From JBOGGN01 sp050744165 (GTDB lineage: Bacteria; Actinomycetota; Acidimicrobiia; Acidimicrobiales; Palsa-688), in assembly GCA_050744165.1 (NCBI GenBank), contig JBOGGN010000393.1, forward strand, positions 1 to 8,299: DNA of 8,299 nt, read 5' to 3'. The translations under genes and the position numbers were made by a program. Under the pieces are notes generated by a model. It worked only from the letters and a program-made list of their open reading frames with translations. It made no database searches and was not told the DNA's origin. Shown one piece after another: positions 1 to 8,299 of the stretch. Positions within the stretch are counted from its first letter, which is position 1. Each line of letters begins with the position of its first letter.

Positions 1-78
1 CGGCGGCTCACGGGACGGGTGCGGCACACCATCTTTCGGGGCACACCGGTGGTCGTCGACGGGGAGGCGCAGCGGTGA
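1..78 (+). CDS. pyrC: Dihydroorotase, C-terminal end (partial)
   Basis: The first 25 codons of the window are open in frame 1 and end at TGA 76-78; the start lies off the left edge. The peptide reads RRLTGRVRHTIFRGTPVVVD and ends GEAQR. This resembles the C-terminal beta-sandwich tail of bacterial dihydroorotases, where an L-x-GRV-x-x-T-x-x-RG-x-x-V-x-DG pattern follows the metal-binding barrel. Dihydroorotase closes carbamoyl-aspartate to dihydroorotate in the cytosol, step 3 of UMP synthesis. No catalytic residue is inside the window, so the call rests on this tail plus its place directly upstream of carA, where actinobacterial pyr operons usually carry pyrC. Other cyclic amidohydrolases such as allantoinase share the tail but would not be expected here. 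Confidence 0.78.
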   Translation, partial: RRLTGRVRHTIFRGTPVVVDGEAQR

Positions 79-96
79 GCAAGTCCTGTCCTGTGG

Positions 97-1221
<1,125 letters not shown>

Positions 1222-1230
1222 GGGGCGACG

Positions 1231-4567
<3,337 letters not shown>

Positions 4568-4593
<26 letters not shown>

Positions 4594-5674
4594 CCCCCGC
4601 ACGGGGCAGACCTCGTGGTGGGCCAAGCGCGTCGGCGCCGGCGGACGTCTTCGGGCAGTCGACCCTGACCCAGGGCGAGCCGGTGGCCGCGGCGCCCGGC
4701 CGAGCATCGACCTGACGACCCGGTTGGGGTCGCTCACCCTTCCCAACCCGGTGATGACGGCGTCGGGTACTGCGGGCCACGGCGCGGAGCTGGCTGCCTA
4801 CATGGATCTGGCGTCGTTGGGGGCGGTGGTCGTCAAATCCCTGTCGCCCGAACCCTGGGCGGGCAACCCCTCGCCCAGGGTGCACCCGGTCGCGGCCGGA
4901 ATGCTGAACAGTGTTGGCCTCCAGAACGCCGGCGTCGCCGCGTGGCTCGAGGAGGAGCTGCCGCCGCTGGCTGCAACCGGCGCCCGGGTCGTGGTCAGTA
5001 TCTGGGGTCACTCGGCGGCGGACTACGGGCGTGCCGCCAGGGCGATCGCGGCCGGGCACCTGGGCTCGACCGGGCACCCCGGCGCGCCTGCAGGTTCGAT
5101 CGTCGCTGTAGAGGCCAACATCAGCTGCCCCAACGTCGAGGACCGCCGCCGTATGTTCGCCCACTCGTGCGCCTCGACGGCGGCCGCTGTCGAGGAAGCG
5201 GCCAGGGGGCTGGCAGGGACCGGCCTCCCTTTGTGGGCGAAGCTCAGCCCCAATGTCACCGACATCACGGAGATCGCGGCGGCAGCGCTCGAGGCGGGCG
5301 CCGCGGGCCTGACCCTGGTCAACACACTCATGGGCATGGCCATCGACCCCCTCACCGGCCGACCGCGGCTCGGGGCGGGTGGCGGCGGCCTGTCGGGCCC
5401 GGCGTTGCACCCAGTCGCGGTGCGGGCCACCTACGACTGCCGGGCCGCCTTCCCCACGGCCGTCATCGTTGGCGTCGGCGGCATCGCAAGTGGCGAGGAC
5501 GTGGCCGAGCTTCTGGTCGCCGGGGCCGATGCGGTGCAGGTCGGAACCGCCACCTTCGCCGACCCGAGGGCGCCAGTTCGCGTGCTTTCTGACTTCGGAG
5601 GCTGGTGCCGCGACAATGGCGTTATTTCCTTAGACCAACTGCGAGGACGGGCCCATGATCTTCAACACCGATGA
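4568..5674 (+). CDS. pyrD: Dihydroorotate dehydrogenase, class 1B type catalytic subunit
   Basis: This FMN enzyme oxidises dihydroorotate to orotate, step 4 of UMP synthesis. The 368-aa product matches class 1 rather than the membrane quinone-linked class 2. The active-site base is Cys187 in NISCPNV, where class 2 has serine. Other family motifs in order are LPNPVMTASGT (58-68), VVKSLSPEPWAGNPSPRV, GMLNSVGLQN, KLSPNVTDI, LVNTLMGMAIDP, GGLSGPALHPVA, GVGGIASGEDV and GADAVQVGTATF (FMN phosphate site). These agree best with class 1B, whose members normally pair with PyrK, an FAD/2Fe-2S subunit that hands electrons to NAD+. No pyrK is in the window. The first 46 residues are a Gly/Arg/Ser-rich extension before the usual beginning of the barrel at IDLTTRLGSLTLPNP; about 310 aa is usual for the family. 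The gene overlaps carB by 26 nt and pyrF by 20 nt. A single TTA leucine codon sits at 5630-5632. Confidence 0.95.
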
Positions 5675-6476
5675 ACCCCCCGGCGGCCAGACCAACGGCG
5701 GCCAGACCAACGGCGGGCGGCCAGCCGCCGCCGGCCACGCCGCGTTCGCGGTCGGCGACCTCGACGACGGGGAGCAAGAGGTGGAGGAAGCCCCGGCCGA
5801 GCTGCGCGATCGGCTGGTGCTGGCCCTCGATGTGGACGACGTGGTCGAGGCGACCCGGCTGGTCCACGAGCTCAAATCCTGGTTCGGCGTAGCCAAGGTG
5901 GGCCTGGAGCTGTTCACTGCCGCGGGCCCGGACGCGGTGGCGTCGATCCTGGCCGAGGGAATGAAGGTCTTCCTCGATCTGAAGCTGTTCGATATCCCCA
6001 CCACCGTCGGCAAGGCGGGACGGGTCGTCGGTGCCTTGGGAGCGTCGTACCTGACCCTGGCCGGCTTCGGAGGCGTACCGATGTTGCGCGCCGGCGTCGA
6101 GGGTCTCGCCGATGGAGCCAGCCGAGCCGGGCTGGAGCCCCCGACGTCCCTGGCGGTCACCATGCTGACGAGTGACACCGGTGCTCCCGAACACGTGCTC
6201 GGCAACCGCGTTCGCGCCGCGTTGGAAGCAGGCTGTGGCGGGGTGGTGTGCGCCGGTTCCGACGTCGCCGAGGTCAAGGCCTTGGCCCCCCGCTTCAAGG
6301 TGGTCGTGCCCGGGATCCGGATCGAGGGCTCGCCCCGTCACGACCACGGGAGAGCGGCCACCCCCGGCGAGGCGTTCGCCGCAGGCGCCGATCTGCTCGT
6401 CATCGGGCGCACCGTCACCGCGGCCGCCGACCGGGCCGTTGCCGCATCGCAACTGGTGGGCTCCATCGTTTCCTGA
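5655..6476 (+). CDS. pyrF: Orotidine 5'-phosphate decarboxylase
   Basis: PyrF converts OMP to UMP, the last step of the pathway. The 273-aa reading frame holds a TIM-barrel ODCase from about residue 49 to the end, most like subfamily 1 (E. coli/Bacillus type). Visible active-site elements are LVLALDVDD (Asp59), AKVGLELF (Lys81), DLKLFDIPTTV (Asp108, Lys110, Asp113), MLTSD, PGIRIEG and VIGRTVTAA with the phosphate-binding arginine. The catalytic D-x-K-x-x-D is intact, but usually conserved positions differ: His to Phe in the LKLHDIP motif, His to Ala in the VNVHA motif (here LTLAGFGG), and Gln to His in DQxR (here DHGR). The first 48 residues are low-complexity and include two GGQTN repeats. 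ATG 5655 has GAGGA (5643-5647) 7 nt upstream and overlaps pyrD by 20 nt; GTG 5781 has GGGGAG 6 nt upstream and would give a family-typical 231 aa. High G+C at third positions in 5655-5780 favours the longer form. Confidence 0.93.
   Translation: MIFNTDEPPGGQTNGGQTNGGRPAAAGHAAFAVGDLDDGEQEVEEAPAELRDRLVLALDVDDVVEATRLVHELKSWFGVAKVGLELFTAAGPDAVASILAEGMKVFLDLKLFDIPTTVGKAGRVVGALGASYLTLAGFGGVPMLRAGVEGLADGASRAGLEPPTSLAVTMLTSDTGAPEHVLGNRVRAALEAGCGGVVCAGSDVAEVKALAPRFKVVVPGIRIEGSPRHDHGRAATPGEAFAAGADLLVIGRTVTAAADRAVAASQLVGSIVS
5681..5716 (+). repeat. 15-bp tandem repeat in the pyrF 5' end
   Basis: Two perfect direct copies of CGGCGGCCAGACCAA occupy 5681-5695 and 5696-5710, followed by a 6-nt partial copy. 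The period of five codons keeps the frame and encodes GGQTN-GGQTN-GG. It lies in the non-conserved N-terminal extension of PyrF, where slippage changes in copy number would do little harm. If translation really starts at GTG 5781, the repeat is in an untranslated spacer. Confidence 0.9.
5769..5774 (+). promoter_or_regulatory. Alternative ribosome binding site for a short PyrF
   Basis: GGGGAG precedes in-frame GTG 5781 by 6 nt, a near-ideal spacing. It may mark the true pyrF start or a second internal start. It competes with GAGGA at 5643-5647 in front of ATG 5655, so the sequence alone does not settle the N-terminus. Confidence 0.4.
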
Positions 6477-6549
6477 CCCGCGCCTCGAGGGCAACCGGCG
6501 AATCCACGGCGGCAGGAAAGTACCATCAGCCAATTTCCCCCACTCCCGG

Positions 6550-6578
6550 AAGACGCCGCCGAACGAGCGCGCTACTGT
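6550..6578 (+). promoter_or_regulatory. Candidate promoter for leaderless mihF transcription
   Basis: TACTGT at 6573-6578 fits the actinobacterial TAnnnT -10 element. AAGACG at 6550-6555, which keeps the GAC core of TTGACA, stands exactly 17 nt upstream. Transcription would begin about 7 nt after the -10, at or within a base of ATG 6586. The ATG has no purine-rich Shine-Dalgarno site before it (GTGCCACCC), as expected for a leaderless mRNA. The promoter would separate mihF-gmk from the pyr operon. The rest of the 109-nt gap (6477-6585) holds an 8-bp palindrome, CCTCGAGG at 6483-6490, and a less GC-rich patch near 6508-6540. It has no hairpin with a T-run. Confidence 0.5.
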
Positions 6579-6585
6579 GCCACCC

Positions 6586-6903
6586 ATGCCGCTGCCCCCC
6601 TCACTTTCTCCGGATCAACGGCAGGCCGCGCTTGACAAGGCGGCCGCTGCGAGGCGTTTGCGGGCGGAGCTCAAGGAGAAGTTGAAGATGGGCTCGCTGA
6701 CCCTGAAGGAACTCCTCGATCAGAGCGCCAACGACGAGGTGGTGGCCAAAATGAAGGTGGTCTCCGTGCTTGAGTCCCTGCCCGGCCTCGGCAAGGTCAA
6801 GGCGCGCCGGCTCATCGAGGAGATCGGGATCAGCGAGACCCGCAAGATCCAAGGTCTCGGTCAGCAGCAGCGGCGGCGGCTGCTGGAGAAGCTGGCGCCG
6901 TAA
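6586..6903 (+). CDS. mihF: Actinobacterial integration host factor (mIHF)
   Basis: mIHF is a small nucleoid-associated DNA-binding protein found across Actinomycetota. It bends and compacts DNA and is not homologous to E. coli IHF. The 105-aa basic product has the expected length and architecture. Residues 8-35 form an Ala/Arg/Lys-rich helix (RQAALDKAAAARRLRAELKEKLK). SLTLKELLDQSANDEVVAKMKVVSVLESLP (37-66) follows. Residues 65-92 form the helix-hairpin-helix-like DNA-binding part, LPGLGKVKARRLIEEIGISE then TRKIQGLG, and the tail is QQQRRRLLEKLAP. The match to the mycobacterial protein is strong throughout (KMKV, GKVKA, GLG, LLEK). The start at ATG 6586 begins the conserved region directly and is supported by the promoter placement; upstream in-frame sequence belongs to another frame of pyrF. 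gmk follows after 7 nt, the usual actinobacterial arrangement. Confidence 0.95.
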   Translation: MPLPPSLSPDQRQAALDKAAAARRLRAELKEKLKMGSLTLKELLDQSANDEVVAKMKVVSVLESLPGLGKVKARRLIEEIGISETRKIQGLGQQQRRRLLEKLAP

Positions 6904-6910
6904 GGGCCGC

Positions 6911-7447
6911 TTGATCTTCATCATTTCCGGACCCGGCGGGGCCGGAAAGGGGACGCTGGTCGACCGCTTGCTGGAGCTCGACCCGAAGCTTTGGTTGTCG
7001 CGGTCATGGACCACTCGGCCGCGCCGACCCGGGGAACCGGAATCGGCGTATTCGTTCGTGAGCCGGGAGGAGTTCTTGCGCCGGGTTGCTGATGGCGGAT
7101 TCCTGGAGTTCACTGAGTTCGCGGGGACCGGGCATTTCTACGGCACGCCGACGCTGGCCGCGCCCGCCGGCCGCGACGTCATCTTGGAGATCGAGGTCCA
7201 CGGGGCACAGCAGGTGAAGGCGCGCTGCCCCGAAGCCAAGCTGATTCTCGTGGTCCCCCCATCGCCGGAGGTTCAAGAGGAACGGTTGCGGCACCGGGGT
7301 GACGACGAGGCCCACATCCGCCGACGCATGGACGTGGGCGCCGAGGAGGAGCGGCGCGGCCGTGCAATCGCCGACGCCGTCGTTGTCAATGACCACATAG
7401 AGCGGGCTGCAACCGAGGTGGTCGGTATACTCGAAAAGTTCCGATGA
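6911..7447 (+). CDS. gmk: Guanylate kinase
   Basis: Gmk phosphorylates GMP or dGMP to the diphosphate with ATP in the cytosol. The 178-aa product, a little shorter than the usual 190-210 aa, has the P-loop GPGGAGKGT at residues 7-15. The GMP-binding region is SWTTRPRRPGEPESAYSFVS, FLEFTEFAG and FYGTP. It continues with EIEVHGAQQV, a lid-like EERLRHRGDDEAHIRRRM, and AVVVNDHIERAATEV near the end. The P-loop has Gly where many family members have Ser (GPSG). The loop between TTRPRRPGE and the tyrosine is about one residue shorter than usual, and the segment after YGTP is several residues shorter. I recall a similar compact form from acidimicrobial genomes. The start is TTG 6911: it is the only start codon in frame between about 6770 and the P-loop, with AAGGG at 6902-6906 overlapping the mihF stop. 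This implies coupling to mihF translation. Confidence 0.94.
   Translation: MIFIISGPGGAGKGTLVDRLLELDPKLWLSRSWTTRPRRPGEPESAYSFVSREEFLRRVADGGFLEFTEFAGTGHFYGTPTLAAPAGRDVILEIEVHGAQQVKARCPEAKLILVVPPSPEVQEERLRHRGDDEAHIRRRMDVGAEEERRGRAIADAVVVNDHIERAATEVVGILEKFR
7426..7431 (+). promoter_or_regulatory. Candidate -10 element upstream of rpoZ
   Basis: TATACT, one mismatch from TATAAT, lies in the last codons of gmk and includes a rare ATA isoleucine codon (7427-7429). It could drive rpoZ-coaBC from a start near 7438, about 97 nt before the rpoZ ATG. No convincing -35 hexamer stands 16-18 nt upstream, and the nearest TTGTCA (7383-7388) is 37 nt away, too far to pair with it. Confidence 0.3.
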
Positions 7448-7467
7448 CCGCGGTCGGCGCCCGTGAA

Positions 7468-7480
7468 GCGGCTGAGCCGC
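7468..7480. repeat. Small inverted repeat between gmk and rpoZ
   Basis: GCGGC-TGA-GCCGC forms a 5-bp GC-only stem with a 3-nt loop, 21 nt after the gmk stop. There is no T-run after it, so it is not a standard rho-independent terminator. It may be a minor RNA hairpin in the 87-nt gap or chance in GC-rich DNA. Confidence 0.3.
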
Positions 7481-7534
7481 CTGCGATCGTCCGACGGTCC
7501 GAGTCCAACGAGCCCGAGAGGTAACCGCTGCACG

Positions 7535-7834
7535 ATGGCTGAGCGCCGCCCCACCATGATGGACCCCCCCGTCGAGGACTTGCTCCGCCGGGTTGATTCC
7601 AAGTTCACCCTGGTCACCCTGGCGGCCAAGCGTGGCCGCCAGATCAACTCCTATTTCAACCAGCTGGGTGAGGGTCTCGGCGCCATCGTGCCGCCCCAGG
7701 TCACCTCGGTGTCTCGCAAGCCGTTGTCGATCGCCCTCGAAGAGATTGCGGTCGGCAAGATCACCTACCACCGCCTTGAGCCTGAGGTCGAGGGGGACGA
7801 CGCCGCGGCGGGATTGGATCCCCCGGCCGGCTGA
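7535..7834 (+). CDS. rpoZ: DNA-directed RNA polymerase, omega subunit
   Basis: Omega binds the beta-prime subunit and helps assemble and stabilise RNA polymerase. The 99-aa product carries the conserved core from residue 10: PPVEDLLRRVDSKFTLVTLA, then AKRGRQIN (31-38), SYFNQLGEGL and RKPLSIALEEIAVGKITY. These match the actinobacterial pattern of PPI-DELL, SKY, AAKRARQIN, YYNQLGEG and KPLSIAL-EI. The C-terminus is a short acidic tail (EPEVEGDDAAAGLDPPAG). ATG 7535 is chosen because GAGAGG at 7516-7521 lies upstream, although the 13-nt spacing is long. ATG 7556 or 7559 would also leave the core intact, and GTG 7463 would add a non-conserved Arg/Ser-rich stretch. The position between gmk and coaBC is the usual one in Actinomycetota. 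Confidence 0.96.
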   Translation: MAERRPTMMDPPVEDLLRRVDSKFTLVTLAAKRGRQINSYFNQLGEGLGAIVPPQVTSVSRKPLSIALEEIAVGKITYHRLEPEVEGDDAAAGLDPPAG

Positions 7835-7876
7835 CCACCCGCGTGTGCCTTCGCCACCGATGCACGGGGTGAACGA

Positions 7877-8299
7877 GTGAGCGATCTGCCGCTGGCGGGT
7901 CGTCGTGTCGTCCTCGGCGTGGCTGGTGGGATCGCGGCCTACAAGGCAGCCGAGGTTTGCCGCCGGCTGATGGAAGCCGGGGCCGACGTCAGGGTGGCGA
8001 TGACGCCGGCAGCGACCCGGTTTGTAGCCCCGCTGACCTTCTCCGCTCTTTCGGGGAAGCTTGCCGCCACGTCCCTGTGGGACGGGCCTGACCCCATCGC
8101 GCACACCAGCCTCGGCCAGTGGGCCGAAGTGGTGGTGGTCGCCCCGGCCACCGCCCGGCTGCTCGGCGCGTACACCGCCGGCATCTCCGACGACCTGCTG
8201 ACCGCCACCCTGCTCGCCACCCGGGCGCCGGTCGTGGTGTGCCCGGCCATGCACACCGAGATGTGGGACCACCCCTCGGTGCGGGACAACCTGGCCGTC
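7877..8299 (+). CDS. coaBC: Bifunctional CoaBC, N-terminal decarboxylase part (partial)
   Basis: The 141 codons present encode the start of CoaC, the flavoprotein half that decarboxylates phosphopantothenoyl-cysteine to 4'-phosphopantetheine in CoA synthesis. In bacteria it is usually fused to the CoaB ligase, which would lie past the right edge and cannot be confirmed here. Visible motifs are the FMN-binding VLGVAGGIAAYKAAEVCRRL (12-31), TPAATRFVAPLTFSALSG, the catalytic-site His76 in AHTSL, VVVVAPATARLLGAYTAGIS then DDLL, and the CPAMHTEMW substrate clamp (122-130). The last reads PxMNxxMW in many bacteria; His in place of Asn is, as far as I recall, common in actinobacteria. APATAR replaces the usual APATAN. 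The start is GTG 7877 with GGGG (7866-7869) 7 nt upstream. The gene begins 42 nt after rpoZ. Confidence 0.93.
   Translation, partial: MSDLPLAGRRVVLGVAGGIAAYKAAEVCRRLMEAGADVRVAMTPAATRFVAPLTFSALSGKLAATSLWDGPDPIAHTSLGQWAEVVVVAPATARLLGAYTAGISDDLLTATLLATRAPVVVCPAMHTEMWDHPSVRDNLAV

Noticed and set aside
79..96. UMP-responsive PyrR binding site or attenuator before carA
   Set aside because: The gap is only 18 nt with no anti-terminator or hairpin. Any PyrR control would be at the operon head outside the window.
6172..6585. Long upstream extension of mihF into pyrF in the same frame
   Set aside because: The extension is a Pro/Arg/Ser-rich shadow of pyrF. The conserved mIHF sequence begins right after ATG 6586, where the promoter spacing also points.
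6477..6585. Terminator after pyrF
   Set aside because: Only the short palindrome CCTCGAGG is visible, with no stable stem followed by a T-run.
7860..7880. Six-codon ATG mini-ORF overlapping the coaBC start
   Set aside because: It is too short and common by chance; GTG 7877 has its own well-spaced GGGG ribosome binding site.
7004..8272. 422-codon minus-strand open frame spanning gmk, rpoZ and coaBC
   Set aside because: It crosses three recognisable plus-strand genes and their gaps, has low-complexity composition, and shows no domain.

Overview
The window is a run of plus-strand housekeeping genes from a high-GC bacterium, almost certainly an actinomycetote. The strongest taxonomic marker is mihF, the actinobacterial integration host factor, followed by gmk, rpoZ and coaBC in the order usual for that phylum. 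A class 1B-type PyrD, a subfamily-1-type PyrF and a short guanylate kinase argue against Mycobacterium or Streptomyces. They fit a deeper lineage such as Acidimicrobiia, though that placement is from memory of those families and is inference.

Layout: bases 1-78 are the 3' end of a dihydroorotase gene (pyrC). Then come carA (97-1221) and carB (1231-4593), the two subunits of carbamoyl-phosphate synthetase; pyrD (4568-5674), dihydroorotate dehydrogenase; and pyrF (5655-6476), OMP decarboxylase. These five genes are tightly packed. There are short gaps at pyrC/carA and carA/carB, a 26-nt overlap at carB/pyrD and a 20-nt overlap at pyrD/pyrF, so they look like one transcript. A 109-nt gap (6477-6585) follows and carries a plausible promoter placed so that mihF (6586-6903) would be read from a leaderless mRNA. 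gmk starts at a TTG 7 nt after mihF. An 87-nt gap precedes rpoZ (7535-7834), and coaBC (7877 onward) runs off the right edge.

Function: CarA/CarB make carbamoyl phosphate, PyrC and PyrD (with PyrB and PyrE outside the window) carry it to OMP, and PyrF makes UMP. The second block joins a nucleoid protein, the GMP to GDP kinase, the omega subunit of RNA polymerase, and the CoA-synthesis flavoprotein.

I found no mobile element, CRISPR array, RNA gene, toxin-antitoxin pair, defence gene or clear rho-independent terminator. I see no undescribed system. The points worth a second look are local: the class 1B PyrD with no adjacent pyrK, unusual N-terminal extensions on PyrD and PyrF, PyrF changes at usually conserved positions, and the candidate leaderless mihF promoter. 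No gap between genes exceeds 109 nt.
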